A stretch of 64,000 nucleotides of DNA from Thermaurantimonas sp046295455 (lineage in GTDB: Bacteria > Bacteroidota > Bacteroidia > Flavobacteriales > Schleiferiaceae), in assembly GCA_046295455.1 (NCBI GenBank), contig JBKBNI010000004.1, positions 1 to 64,000 of the forward strand. The letters are read 5' to 3'. Below the pieces are notes generated by a model that was not told the origin of the DNA, made no database searches, and saw only the letters and a list, made by a program, of their open reading frames with translations. Both the position numbers and the translations under genes were made by a program. Shown here piece after piece: positions 1-8,637 of the stretch (its first letter is position 1; the number at the start of each line of letters is the position of its first letter).

Positions 1-73
1 CCCGAACTGCTTCAGGCTCTGGCCTTTGACAGCATATCAAACAAGGTACTGCTAAGCATACTATATGTAGTGG

Positions 74-394
74 TCAGCTACATTTTACACAAAATCTACT
101 TTCTGGCATCAGCAGTATTCTCCCTTCAGGGATGGGTTGCTTGCACTTGGCACAATAGCCAAATTCGGGATTAGATAAATTTTGCAGGGCATATTCCAAG
201 CCTTTGAGTTTGTTTTCTAGGTTTCGAAGTGAGGCTTCTACGATACTTTTATTGTTGATAGCATCCATTCGGCTGACTCTACCAATAGCATTGTCTGGTG
301 CCACAGGGTTGGCCATTTCTTTCAATTCCTGTACTTCTATTTGAATTTTGGCTATGCGATCTTTGATTTGAGATTCTAAGGTTTTCTTGTCCAT
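74..394 (-). CDS. DksA/TraR-type C4 zinc-finger protein
   Basis: A 106-residue protein with a helical N-terminal two-thirds (likely coiled coil) and a C-terminal zinc finger of two CxxC pairs: YCAKC near residue 80 and FCVKC at the extreme C-terminus. This is the layout of DksA/TraR family proteins, which bind in the secondary channel of RNA polymerase. It is shorter than DksA (about 150 residues) and closer to the small TraR-like forms. It is the last gene of a minus-strand run headed by an ArsR regulator and starts 10 bases after the permease stop codon, so it is probably cotranscribed. Function beyond the family is inference. The 73 bases beyond its stop hold no complete gene. Confidence 0.8.
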   Translation of the reverse strand: MDKKTLESQIKDRIAKIQIEVQELKEMANPVAPDNAIGRVSRMDAINNKSIVEASLRNLENKLKGLEYALQNLSNPEFGYCAKCKQPIPEGRILLMPESRFCVKCS

Positions 395-403
395 TTTTTA
401 AAA

Positions 404-1381
404 TTATTTAAGTGCGATATTGAATAAGTATCCCGAAAGCATAATAAATACAGTCACCACTCCAAAAAAGATGGCTATCAATTTCATTGTCATTACCTTT
501 TTGAGTAAAGTGGCTTCGGGGATAGATAGGCCAACGGTTGCCATCATAAAGGCAATGGCTGTCCCTAGCGGAACGCCTTTGGCAACAAAAACCTGAATTA
601 CGGGGACAATCCCTGCGGCATTGGCATACATCGGTACAGCAAGAATGACAGCAAGCGGAACTGTCCACCATTGCCCGCCACCCAAATATTGACTAAAGAA
701 ATTTTCAGGCACATAGCCATGCATGGCTGCACCAATAGCAATGCCGATAATCACATACAAAACAACACCTTTTACAATGTCCCAGGCACTGCGGGTAATA
801 TCTGGTATTCGTTGGCGAAAACTCAGCTTTTCTTCTTCATATTCGCCTTGTTGCATTTTGTTTTCCAGAATTTTCTTTACCCAATCTGATAACAAGGGTT
901 CAAGGTTAAGTTTTCCTAAAAACCAACCGCCAATTGTCCCTAACAATATGCCTGATGTAGCGTAAATGACTGTAGCTTTTATGCCAAACATTCCGATAAA
1001 CATCGCAATGGCTACTTCGTTGACCAATGGCGAAGTAATGAGAAAAGCAAAAGTGACTCCCAATGGAATTCCGCCTTGCACAAAACCAATAAACAAAGGA
1101 ACCGATGAACAGGAACAAAAAGGTGTGATAGCACCAAATACAGCAGCAAATAAATACTCCAATCCGTAGAGTTTTTTACGATTTAAATATGTGCGAAGTT
1201 TTTCTATGGGGAAATATGCATTTACAATTCCCATTAAAAACACAATCACAAATAACAAAATGAGAATTTTCAGTGTATCGTACACAAAGAAATTTAATGC
1301 TGCGCCTAAATGGGTATCTTCACCTAAACCAAAAACAGAGTAGATGAGCCAATCTGCGAAGTGTTGTAGCCAGTCGAACAT
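404..1381 (-). CDS. DUF318/ArsP-type permease, predicted metal(loid) exporter
   Basis: A 325-residue integral membrane protein with about eight hydrophobic segments. The signature is a cysteine motif in an early TM (PFCSCSSVPLFIGF) followed by GxPLGVTFAFLITSPLVNE, and a matching second-half repeat (GVPLGTAIAFMMATVGLSIPEA). This two-repeat architecture with a Cys cluster is typical of the PF03773 permease family, which includes ArsP and the SO_0444 type, linked to efflux of organoarsenicals or metals. The neighbouring ArsR regulator, CxxC thioredoxin and rhodanese support a detoxification role. The substrate cannot be read from the sequence. Confidence 0.85.
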   Translation of the reverse strand: MFDWLQHFADWLIYSVFGLGEDTHLGAALNFFVYDTLKILILLFVIVFLMGIVNAYFPIEKLRTYLNRKKLYGLEYLFAAVFGAITPFCSCSSVPLFIGFVQGGIPLGVTFAFLITSPLVNEVAIAMFIGMFGIKATVIYATSGILLGTIGGWFLGKLNLEPLLSDWVKKILENKMQQGEYEEEKLSFRQRIPDITRSAWDIVKGVVLYVIIGIAIGAAMHGYVPENFFSQYLGGGQWWTVPLAVILAVPMYANAAGIVPVIQVFVAKGVPLGTAIAFMMATVGLSIPEATLLKKVMTMKLIAIFFGVVTVFIMLSGYLFNIALK

Positions 1382-1396
1382 AGTTGATTTTTTTAA

Positions 1397-1484
1397 TTTG
1401 GAAATGTGCTAATGTGTTAGTTTGGAAATGTGCTAATTGAACCATTTCCAAATTGCATCATTTCCAAATTGAACCATTTCCAAA
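1397..1484. repeat. Iterated inverted 10-mer repeat between permease and rhodanese genes
   Basis: The 10-mer TTTGGAAATG occurs at 1397-1406 and 1421-1430, and its reverse complement CATTTCCAAA at 1443-1452, 1459-1468 and 1475-1484. Direct copies on the left and inverted copies on the right could fold into a large hairpin in RNA or DNA. The array fills nearly the whole intergenic gap. The same style, with a different core, recurs at 1986-2178. Confidence 0.85.
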
Positions 1485-1488
1485 TTTT

Positions 1489-1872
1489 TTAACAACAACC
1501 CGAACTTGAACAACACGAACCGTTACCCGTAACCACCGATGTATCGCCTTTGGTAGGGAAGCCTTTTTGCACCCAACGAGCAATTCCATATTGCATATTC
1601 ACTACATTGGTATAGCCATGATTTACTAAAAATGCAGCGGCTCTTAAACTTCTTCCACCACCTTTGCAAACCATTACTACCGGTTGGTCTCTAGGAATTT
1701 CGGTATAACGTTCTTCAAATTCGCTAAGCGGAATGTTAATGATGTTGGGAACATCATACGCTAATTGAGCTACTTCGTCTTTTTCACGGACATCTACTAA
1801 TAATGCTCCGTTTTTTACCCATTCTTGCGTAGTAGATGGGCAAATTTCTTTTACTAATGTTTGATTTTCCAT
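1489..1872 (-). CDS. Rhodanese-like domain protein with Cys-rich tail
   Basis: A single rhodanese domain of 127 residues. The active-site loop is CKGGGRSLRAA, with the catalytic Cys in the position expected for persulfide formation, preceded by VDVREKDE typical of the fold. The C-terminus is unusual: a short tail NGSCCSSSGCC carrying four cysteines, which could bind a soft metal or metalloid. It lies in the ArsR-headed operon between the thioredoxin-like gene and the permease. A role in sulfur or thiol handling during metal(loid) stress is inference. Confidence 0.88.
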   Translation of the reverse strand: MENQTLVKEICPSTTQEWVKNGALLVDVREKDEVAQLAYDVPNIINIPLSEFEERYTEIPRDQPVVMVCKGGGRSLRAAAFLVNHGYTNVVNMQYGIARWVQKGFPTKGDTSVVTGNGSCCSSSGCC

Positions 1873-1885
1873 ATCGTTGATGGTT

Positions 1886-1985
1886 NNNNNNNNNNNNNNN
1901 NNNNNNNNNNNNNNNNNNNNNNNNNNNNNNNNNNNNNNNNNNNNNNNNNNNNNNNNNNNNNNNNNNNNNNNNNNNNNNNNNNNNN
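1886..1985. other. Assembly gap (100 N)
   Basis: Exactly 100 N characters, the conventional scaffold-gap length. It abuts an iterated repeat on its right side, so the repeat very probably broke the assembly. True length and content are unknown. Confidence 0.99.
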
Positions 1986-2178
1986 TGATTTGAAGATTGT
2001 TTGATTTGAAGATTGTTTGATTTGAAGATTGTTTGATTTGAAGATTGTTTGATTTGAAGATTGTTTGATTTGAAGATTAGTTGATTTGAAGATTAGTTGA
2101 TTTGAAGATTGTTTGATTTGATTCATCATTTCATCATTTCATCAATTCATCTTCAAATCATATCATCAATTCATCTTC
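1986..2178. repeat. 16-bp tandem repeat with inverted copies
   Basis: About eight tandem copies of the 16-mer TGATTTGAAGATTGTT run from the gap edge to about 2114; two copies carry AG instead of TT near the end. They are followed by a CATTTCATCA-type run and two inverted copies of the core (ATCTTCAAATCAT) before the thioredoxin stop codon. The array may continue into the N gap. It is non-coding as far as can be seen; any reading through it is a repetitive artefact. Confidence 0.9.
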
Positions 2179-2181
2179 AAA

Positions 2182-2415
2182 TCATCTCAAAAGTTCAATA
2201 ATTTCATTTACCTGAGCCACTCTGCCTTTTATTTTGATTTCTTCATCAATCATCAAAACGGGCGTGGTGAGCACATTGTACTTCATCATTTCTTCAATGT
2301 CTTCTACTTTTACCACATTGGCTTCAATGCCTGTTTGTTTGAGTGCTTCAAGCACATTATTGTAGGTGGTTTTGCACTTTGGGCAACCGGGGCCCAGGAC
2401 TTTAATCTCTGTCAT
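2182..2415 (-). CDS. Small thioredoxin-like redox disulfide protein (CPKC)
   Basis: A 77-residue thioredoxin-fold protein with the active-site motif GPGCPKCKTTY at residues 8-18 and the cis-proline region VLTTPVLMID. This matches the MTH895/TM0996 family (PF13192), which commonly accompanies DUF318 permeases and ArsR regulators. It probably exchanges electrons with partners of the neighbouring permease or rhodanese. Two palindromes just upstream (2439-2484) are candidate ArsR operators, which would make this the first gene controlled by them. Confidence 0.88.
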   Translation of the reverse strand: MTEIKVLGPGCPKCKTTYNNVLEALKQTGIEANVVKVEDIEEMMKYNVLTTPVLMIDEEIKIKGRVAQVNEIIELLR

Positions 2416-2438
2416 ATTTTTTGCGGTTAAATAAATTT

Positions 2439-2484
2439 GTTCGCAAATATACGAACATAAATTCGAAATTCGTAGAATTACGAA
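2439..2484. promoter_or_regulatory. Pair of palindromes, candidate ArsR operators
   Basis: Two near-identical palindromes lie between arsR and the thioredoxin gene. At 2439-2456 GTTCG and CGAAC flank an AT-rich centre. At 2469-2484 TTCGTA and TACGAA flank GAAT. Both share TTCG(T/C)A...TACGAA half-sites and sit directly upstream of the effector genes, where a winged-helix repressor would block transcription. Confidence 0.6.
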
Positions 2485-2501
2485 CGCCGTTTCAAAAAAA
2501 A

Positions 2502-2801
2502 TTATCTCAAAAGCTTGTTAAACAAAGCTTTGGCAAGCTCAAAATTCTCTCGGTTGATGCAGTATCGTGTGGATGGGGGTGTAATATCGCCTTGAATCAA
2601 ACCTGCGTCTTTCAGCTCTTTCAAATGTTGTGAGAGGGTTGATTTGGCAATGGGAAGTTCTTCGGCCATATCGCCGTGGTAGCAGCACGTCTGAGAATTA
2701 AGCAGTTCCAAAATGGCTATGCGGACAGGGTGTCCCAAGGCTTTGGCAAATCTTGCTGTTTGCTCTTGTTCTTCAGTAAAATAATTGTTCTTAATTTTCA
2801 A
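2502..2801 (-). CDS. ArsR/SmtB-family transcriptional regulator
   Basis: A 99-residue winged-helix protein. ARFAKALGHPVRIAILELL is the first helices, SQTCCYHGDMAEELPIAKST includes a Cys pair followed by the helix-turn-helix, and STLSQHLKELKDAGLI is the recognition helix and wing approach. The Cys-Cys pair could be a metal(loid) sensor site, although the classical ELCVCDL motif is absent. It heads the minus-strand run of thioredoxin, rhodanese, permease and DksA-like genes. The palindromes at 2439-2484 are the likely binding sites. Confidence 0.92.
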   Translation of the reverse strand: MKIKNNYFTEEQEQTARFAKALGHPVRIAILELLNSQTCCYHGDMAEELPIAKSTLSQHLKELKDAGLIQGDITPPSTRYCINRENFELAKALFNKLLR

Positions 2802-2921
2802 AGACAGTTCAATTAAAGTCTCTAGTCCTCAAAAATATGTATAATTTTATTCAAAAGCATTAATGCCTTGATTTATTTGAAATATTATTTGAAGATGAAC
2901 CAATGAACAAATTTTGTATAC

Positions 2922-3037
2922 TCTATTACAAATTTTCTTTGTTGACGGTGGTTGTCTACTGATTGGATTTTAACTCAATAACGCATCAAAAGGTAGTTTA
3001 AGTAATTTGTCTTCTACAAATTTAGTTTGTAATAGAG
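2922..3037. repeat. Short element bounded by a 12-bp inverted repeat
   Basis: CTCTATTACAAA at 2922-2933 is repeated in perfect inverted form as TTTGTAATAGAG at 3026-3037, bounding 116 bases with no gene. This could be a MITE-like remnant or a long-loop hairpin. No flanking target duplication was confirmed. Confidence 0.45.
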
Positions 3038-3068
3038 GATTTTGTAAAATTATGAGTACTGCTAATTG

Positions 3069-4145
3069 CTAGAAAGAATCTGTTTTGCTTTTTTGTAGTG
3101 TTTCGAATGCAACGTCGTTTTTGTTGGCTAATTGTCCGCAGGCTGCGTCAATGTCTTTGCCTCGGCTTCTGCGGATTTTTGCAATGACCCCAATGTCTTC
3201 GAGGGCATTTTTATACGCTTCGATGCGGTGTGGCTCGGCTTGTTCAAAATTAGGATCACCGATGGCATTGTACTCAATCAGATTTACCTTGGCGGGTAAA
3301 CGCTTGCAGAGCTTGACCAAAGCCCGAATGTCTTCATCGCGATCGTTTATATTTTTCCATACTACGTATTCGAATGTAATTCTGCTTTTGGTCCGGGCAT
3401 ACCAATATTCGAGTGCTTCTGTGAGTGTACAGAGGTCATTGCTCTGATTAATGGGCATGATGCGCGACCGCACTTCATCGATCGCGGAATGCAGAGAGAC
3501 TGCCAGTCGGACACCGGGGTTGTCGTCGGCCAGGGTCTTGATCATTTTGGCTATGCCCACAGTGCTAAGGGTAATTCGCCGGGCAGACATGCCAAGGCCG
3601 TCTGAGGAAGTGATTTTTTCAATGGAGCGAATTACGTTGGAATAATTGAGCAGTGGTTCGCCCATACCCATATATACAATGTTGGTCAGCTGGCGATCAA
3701 AGTAGAGTCTGGCCTGCTCTCGAATGGCTACGACCTGGTCAAAGATCTCTTGTGCATCGAGGTTTCTCATTCGCTTCAGTCGGGCGGTGGCACAAAACCT
3801 GCAATCAAGGCTACATCCTACCTGACTTGAGATACAGGCAGTGATCCGCCTATCTGTGGGTATCAGCACACTTTCGACCACGAGACCGTCCCGAAGCCTC
3901 ACCGCATTTTTAATTGTACCATCCGCACTTCGCTGTATTTGGTCTACTTGAATGATGTGAATGGAATAGTCCTCAGCGATCTTTTGCCTCAGCGATTTAG
4001 GCAGGTCGCTCATTTGGTCAAAGTCAGTACAGTTTTTTTGCCACAGCCACGTCTCAATCTGACGGGCTCTGAATGGTTTTTCGCCCAGGGCCAGGATGTA
4101 CTGTTCTAACTTATCGCGACTAAGGGATCGAAGATCCGGTTTCAT
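3069..4145 (-). CDS. rlmN: 23S rRNA (adenine2503-C2)-methyltransferase RlmN
   Basis: A radical SAM methyltransferase that modifies A2503 of 23S rRNA, and A37 of some tRNAs. The iron-sulfur motif CxxxCxxC is seen in GCSLDCRFCAT, preceded by the ISSQVG lead-in. The methylated catalytic cysteine is in DIDAACGQL near the C-terminus. GMGEPLLNY and VSLH are further family motifs. I start at the ATG (MKPDLRSL), which gives 358 residues; a GTG seven codons upstream (4166) is possible but looks less natural. It is monocistronic and convergent with nothing obvious. Confidence 0.96.
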   Translation of the reverse strand: MKPDLRSLSRDKLEQYILALGEKPFRARQIETWLWQKNCTDFDQMSDLPKSLRQKIAEDYSIHIIQVDQIQRSADGTIKNAVRLRDGLVVESVLIPTDRRITACISSQVGCSLDCRFCATARLKRMRNLDAQEIFDQVVAIREQARLYFDRQLTNIVYMGMGEPLLNYSNVIRSIEKITSSDGLGMSARRITLSTVGIAKMIKTLADDNPGVRLAVSLHSAIDEVRSRIMPINQSNDLCTLTEALEYWYARTKSRITFEYVVWKNINDRDEDIRALVKLCKRLPAKVNLIEYNAIGDPNFEQAEPHRIEAYKNALEDIGVIAKIRRSRGKDIDAACGQLANKNDVAFETLQKSKTDSF

Positions 4146-4236
4146 GGCACAAAGGTATTTTTCCACGGGGAAAAGTTCGAATTAGCGAAGACCGTGTTTC
4201 AGGAATTTGAATGCAATCGTGTCATGTGCCGAGGAT

Positions 4237-6063
4237 TTACGATACATTCAATGTTTTATACCAGTAATTGGCAGAGGCTACCCGCCAAATCCATCGGGCA
4301 TTTTTGTCATTCCCTGTCAAGAATTTCTTCTTCTCTTGTTTCCAGACCCTTGCATCTATTCCCGGCAGTTCCATGGATTCGTCGAGCAGCCAGCGTAGCT
4401 GATTTCTCAGCCATAAAATCTCTCCAGGCGTTACAAATCCCTTTTTATCAATCCTCCATGTAATGCCATTTGGCATAATGTCGGCGAGGGCTTTTCTCAG
4501 AATGAATTTGGTATATCCATTTGAAATTTTTTCTTCCGGGGGTAAGCGGTAACCAAATTCTACCAGCAGATGATCCAGGAAGGGCACACGTGCCTCTATG
4601 CTGAAAGCCATGGAGTTGCGGTCTTCATGCATTAGCAAAGTCTGCAAGATCGTGCTGTAAATCAGATGCCAGGAAAAGTTTCGGAGGGGCTCCGGATCCG
4701 CAATTGGCAGAAAGAAAGGTGTATCCTCTCCCCCCCGGAAAGCATTGGGATAAAAATGATGATATTCCAGTTTATACAGATTGTGCTCAGACAAAAATGT
4801 GCTGAGCAGCGACTTAAACACCAGGTCTGCAACCTTCGGTGCTTTCCAATGCTGCATTTTGCTAAAAGTGAAAAGCTCCCTGACAAATGTGGCTACGCTT
4901 CCCCTTCTGAGATAGGTGGCAAAGAGCCGGTAGAGTGAATGGAGGTATCCCATCAGATATTCGTCACTGCCTTGACCGTCGAGCAGCACCTTTATTCCGC
5001 ACTTATGGGCATATTTCATCACAAAATACTGCGACAGATACGAACTGCCTGATACCGGAATGTCATACTGGCGGGTTGCGCGGATATATGCCTCAGACAG
5101 CTCAGATGTATCAGGCTGAAGCGTGTGATGCACTATTGACGGATACATCTTCCATACCTGACTGGCAAACGGCCTCTCATCGGCTTGCTCATACCATACA
5201 GTGAAGGTTTGAAATCTATCGGGATGGTAGATATGCTGTACCGCACAGACCACAGCAGAACTATCAATCCCGCCACTGAAAGTGCTTCCCACCTCTACAT
5301 CGGCGCGCATATGCAGACGGATGCTGTCAAAAAACCGGTTTCTAAATTCCATTGAAAGATTTGTTTCTCCTCTGTCCATAGGACGGGCGATGAGGCGGTA
5401 ATATGGAATCAAGGAAAGTTTTCCGGCTTTGAATATAAGATTTTCTCCGGGTTTTAGTTGTTTGATTTTCAAATAATGTGTTTCATCTGAATACACAGAC
5501 CATCCGAGCTGAATATCGCGCATCAGTTGAAATGGATTCAGCTCACTTGAATACAATCTGGAGTATTTCAGCGCTTTTATTTCGCTTGAAAAGTAGACAG
5601 ACTCATCATCGCAGACATAGTGAAAGGGTTTTATTCCAAAACGGTCACGGCTGCAGAAGAGTGTTTTTTCGCTTTCATCCCAGATGGCAAATGCCCACAT
5701 TCCCCTGAAGCGCTGTATGCAGCTGGCACCCCAGTGCGTATAGGCATAGAGAATCACCTCAGTATCCGACTTGCTTGAAAATTGATATCCGAGAGATTCT
5801 AAATCTGCCCGGATTTCGGGGTAGTTGTAGATCTCTCCGTTGTAGGTGATGGTCAGGTGGTTGCGGATCATTGGCTGGTGTCCATCCGGTGACAGATCGA
5901 TGATAGAAAGACGGTTGTGACCAAACCATACACCAGCCGAAGGACTTTCAATCCCGAAATCGTCCGGGCCGCGATGTGTCTGACTCTTTACCATTTGACT
6001 CAGAACATGTCTGGCCTCTTCGTCGGCCAATCGCCTGTCCACAAACCCGGAGATTCCGCACAT
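4237..6063 (-). CDS. asnB: Asparagine synthase (glutamine-hydrolysing)
   Basis: A class II glutamine amidotransferase fused to an ATP-dependent synthetase. The start is fixed by MCGISGF: Cys2 becomes the N-terminal nucleophile after Met removal, so the 65 codons of open frame upstream are not translated. The PP-loop SGGIDSSAVV marks the AMP-forming synthetase domain. At 608 residues it fits the AsnB/exosortase-type family. It lies divergent from a glycosyltransferase and wecB; such asnB homologues often sit in polysaccharide loci, where they may amidate sugar acids instead of making free asparagine. The exact substrate is inference. Confidence 0.93.
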   Translation of the reverse strand: MCGISGFVDRRLADEEARHVLSQMVKSQTHRGPDDFGIESPSAGVWFGHNRLSIIDLSPDGHQPMIRNHLTITYNGEIYNYPEIRADLESLGYQFSSKSDTEVILYAYTHWGASCIQRFRGMWAFAIWDESEKTLFCSRDRFGIKPFHYVCDDESVYFSSEIKALKYSRLYSSELNPFQLMRDIQLGWSVYSDETHYLKIKQLKPGENLIFKAGKLSLIPYYRLIARPMDRGETNLSMEFRNRFFDSIRLHMRADVEVGSTFSGGIDSSAVVCAVQHIYHPDRFQTFTVWYEQADERPFASQVWKMYPSIVHHTLQPDTSELSEAYIRATRQYDIPVSGSSYLSQYFVMKYAHKCGIKVLLDGQGSDEYLMGYLHSLYRLFATYLRRGSVATFVRELFTFSKMQHWKAPKVADLVFKSLLSTFLSEHNLYKLEYHHFYPNAFRGGEDTPFFLPIADPEPLRNFSWHLIYSTILQTLLMHEDRNSMAFSIEARVPFLDHLLVEFGYRLPPEEKISNGYTKFILRKALADIMPNGITWRIDKKGFVTPGEILWLRNQLRWLLDESMELPGIDARVWKQEKKKFLTGNDKNARWIWRVASANYWYKTLNVS

Positions 6064-6193
6064 TTTATATGAATAATTTTCGAAAGGCAAACATATCAAT
6101 GCCTTTAGATTTGAAAATAACATTAAAAAACTAATTACGGTGTCTGATTGGTTGTGCCATACAATCCCCGGAACTATTGACTGCGGACAATTC

Positions 6194-6228
6194 TTTGGAA
6201 GCACCTTTAAACAGACGATGTACTTTTG
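6194..6228 (+). promoter_or_regulatory. Bacteroidota promoter for the GT4-wecB pair
   Basis: TACTTTTG at 6221-6228 fits the -7 consensus TAnnTTTG, with TTTG at 6194-6197 upstream (spacing 23, slightly long). The predicted start of transcription near 6235 leaves a leader of roughly 20 bases before the TTG start codon at 6258 and so supports it. Confidence 0.5.
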
Positions 6229-6257
6229 CCCGCTGATTAGGCATTTATTACCCTGCA

Positions 6258-7562
6258 TTGAACAACAAGGTCCTCATCGTCACCTACTACTGGCCGCCTT
6301 CGGGAGGGATAGCCGTGCAGAGATGGCTTAAGTTTTCCAAACACCTTTTAGACCTGAATTGGCATCCCATTATTTACACGCCCGAAAATCCTGAACTTTT
6401 TTATGAAGACCCAACAACCTTGGATGAGGTTCCACCTGGTATTGAAATTGTCAAAACCCGAATTTTTGAACCCTACTCTCTTTATCAATTTCTGACAGGA
6501 ATCAAAAAGAAGGAATCAGGTTTTGGATTTGCAAAGGAGAATAGAAAAAAGTCATGGATTGGTGAACTTGGCGTTTGGATCCGAGGCAATGTGTTTATTC
6601 CTGATGCACGTGTTTTCTGGATAAGACCATCTGTAAACTTTTTGTCCGGTTATTTAAAAAAGAATCCTGTTGATACCCTGATCACTACCGGACCTCCCCA
6701 TTCGATGCATTTGATCGGACTAGGTCTGAAAAAAAAATTTGACATTAAATGGATAGCGGATTTCAGAGATCCGTGGACGAATATTGATTATTACGCAGAT
6801 TTAAAATTGACAAAATGGGCAGATGACCGGCATTATCGCCTGGAAAAAAAGGTCCTCGATACTGCGGATGCAGTACTTGTTGTATCAAATGACATGAAAA
6901 AAGAATTTGAGTCCAAGACCCGCACACCAGTTTACCTTATATCCAATGGCTTTGATATGGATGATTTTGATACCGCAGAGGCAGCTCCTGACAGCAGATT
7001 TGTTATTACACACGTTGGTACCATGCCGCCAACACGCAATCCGGATGTTTTGTGGAAAAGTCTGAAAAATCTGTGTGAGATAAAAGAGGACTTCAGCAGG
7101 GATCTCCTCATTCGTCTGGTTGGAAAAGTAGATGCAAGCATTCTCAAAAGCATAGACGAGCATGGACTCAGAAATCACCTGGACCATATCCCGTTTGTCC
7201 CCAGAAGCGAAGCTTTGAAATATCAAAAATCTTCACGGATTAATCTGCTTGTCGTCAACAATACTCCGAATGCTGCCGGCATCATCACCGGAAAACTTTT
7301 CGAATACTTGGCCGCCGGCCGGTACATCCTGGGCATTGGTCCTGAGGATGGAGATATGAGCCAGATATTAAGGGAAACAAAAGCCGGCGACACCATCGGG
7401 TTCGAAAATTTTGAGAAGGCTGTATCCGTTCTTACGGATTTGTATGAAAGGTTTAAATCAAATACATTAACCATTCAATCCGACTCCATACAAGCATTTT
7501 CGAGAAAAAATATTGCAAAAAAAATTTCCGATATAATTCACCATCTACATGTCAGATCATAA
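6258..7562 (+). CDS. Family 4-like glycosyltransferase (GT-B fold)
   Basis: A 434-residue GT-B glycosyltransferase. The N-terminus VLIVTYYWPPSGGIAVQRW has the glycine-rich loop of the acceptor domain. DFRDPW in the middle and SNGFD plus GKLFEYLAAGRYILGIG in the second half mark the donor-nucleotide domain, including the conserved Glu of the ExxG-type region. The start is TTG, because no ATG lies in frame near the N-terminus and the protein begins at the usual point just before the first beta strand. It overlaps wecB by 14 bases and probably acts in the same surface-polysaccharide pathway. Donor and acceptor are unknown. Confidence 0.88.
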   Translation: MNNKVLIVTYYWPPSGGIAVQRWLKFSKHLLDLNWHPIIYTPENPELFYEDPTTLDEVPPGIEIVKTRIFEPYSLYQFLTGIKKKESGFGFAKENRKKSWIGELGVWIRGNVFIPDARVFWIRPSVNFLSGYLKKNPVDTLITTGPPHSMHLIGLGLKKKFDIKWIADFRDPWTNIDYYADLKLTKWADDRHYRLEKKVLDTADAVLVVSNDMKKEFESKTRTPVYLISNGFDMDDFDTAEAAPDSRFVITHVGTMPPTRNPDVLWKSLKNLCEIKEDFSRDLLIRLVGKVDASILKSIDEHGLRNHLDHIPFVPRSEALKYQKSSRINLLVVNNTPNAAGIITGKLFEYLAAGRYILGIGPEDGDMSQILRETKAGDTIGFENFEKAVSVLTDLYERFKSNTLTIQSDSIQAFSRKNIAKKISDIIHHLHVRS

Positions 7563-8637
7563 AATTCTAACCGTTTTGGGAGCAAGACCCCAATTCATCA
7601 AGGCAGCTGCTGTAAGCCGTGCTTTCGAAAGCATTGGCTTGCAGGAAATTATAGTACATACAGGTCAGCACTTTGATGAAAAAATGTCAGATGTCTTTTT
7701 CAGGGAAATGGAAATCCCTCAGCCTACACACCGGCTCGAGATACACTCTCTTTCACATGGTGCCATGACAGGTCGCATGATAGAAGGAATAGAGCGCATC
7801 ATCCTACAGGAAAAGCCCTCTGCCGTAATGGTGTTTGGCGACACAAACTCCACCCTGGCAGGGGCTTTGGCAGCTGTGAAACTACATATTCCGGTCATAC
7901 ACGTCGAGGCCGGGCTGAGGTCATTCAACATGAAGATGCCTGAAGAAATCAACCGGATCGTAACCGACAGAATTTCTTCCCTTCTCTTTTGCCCTACGGA
8001 GACTGCCATTCAAAATCTGATGAATGAGGGCTACTCTCATTTCTCCTCAAAAATTGTAAGGTCCGGAGATGTGATGTACGATACGGCATTGTATTATGTG
8101 CAGAAGGCCAAGACTTCGACCAGCATCCTAAAAGATCTGAATCTGTCGGGCAAAACTTTTGTCCTGGCCACGATACACCGCCAGGAAAACACGGATAACC
8201 CCGAGCGACTCGCCGGCATAGTCAATGGGCTGAACCTCATACACGCCGAAATACCTGTAATTGTACCCCTGCACCCCCGCACACGCAAGATGCTTCAATC
8301 CCACACCATCGTACCGAAATTTCAATGTATCGATCCGGTAGGGTATTTTGACATGCTGGTTTTACTGGATGCATGTCGGGCAGTACTGACTGACAGTGGC
8401 GGACTACAAAAAGAGGCCTTCTTTTTCAGAAAACCTTGCATCACCCTGCGGGATGAAACAGAGTGGGTCGAGCTTGTGCAAGGCGGATACAATACTCTGG
8501 CCGGCTGGCAGTCAGACCGCATCGCAGCAGCTTTTCACAAGGGGGTACAGTCTTCTCCCGATTTTGAAAAAGATTTGTATGGCAAAGGAGATGCTGCGCT
8601 GAGAATTGCAGATGAAATTAAACTGTACCTCTCTTAG
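7549..8637 (+). CDS. wecB: UDP-N-acetylglucosamine 2-epimerase (non-hydrolysing)
   Basis: Interconverts UDP-GlcNAc and UDP-ManNAc, supplying ManNAc-type sugars for surface glycans. The 362-residue length is normal. Family motifs are GARPQFIKAA at the start, HTGQHFD, VFGDTNSTLAG, HVEAGLRSF with the catalytic Glu, and DSGGLQKEAFFFRKP in the nucleotide-binding half. It is translationally linked to the preceding glycosyltransferase by a 14-base overlap. No UDP-ManNAc dehydrogenase is next to it, so the end sugar cannot be stated. Confidence 0.95.
   Translation: MSDHKILTVLGARPQFIKAAAVSRAFESIGLQEIIVHTGQHFDEKMSDVFFREMEIPQPTHRLEIHSLSHGAMTGRMIEGIERIILQEKPSAVMVFGDTNSTLAGALAAVKLHIPVIHVEAGLRSFNMKMPEEINRIVTDRISSLLFCPTETAIQNLMNEGYSHFSSKIVRSGDVMYDTALYYVQKAKTSTSILKDLNLSGKTFVLATIHRQENTDNPERLAGIVNGLNLIHAEIPVIVPLHPRTRKMLQSHTIVPKFQCIDPVGYFDMLVLLDACRAVLTDSGGLQKEAFFFRKPCITLRDETEWVELVQGGYNTLAGWQSDRIAAAFHKGVQSSPDFEKDLYGKGDAALRIADEIKLYLS

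Noticed and set aside
1854..2129. A minus-strand open frame running through the repeat and the N gap
   Set aside because: Its translation is a repetition of a few residues from the 16-bp tandem array plus unknown residues across the gap; it is an artefact of the repeat.
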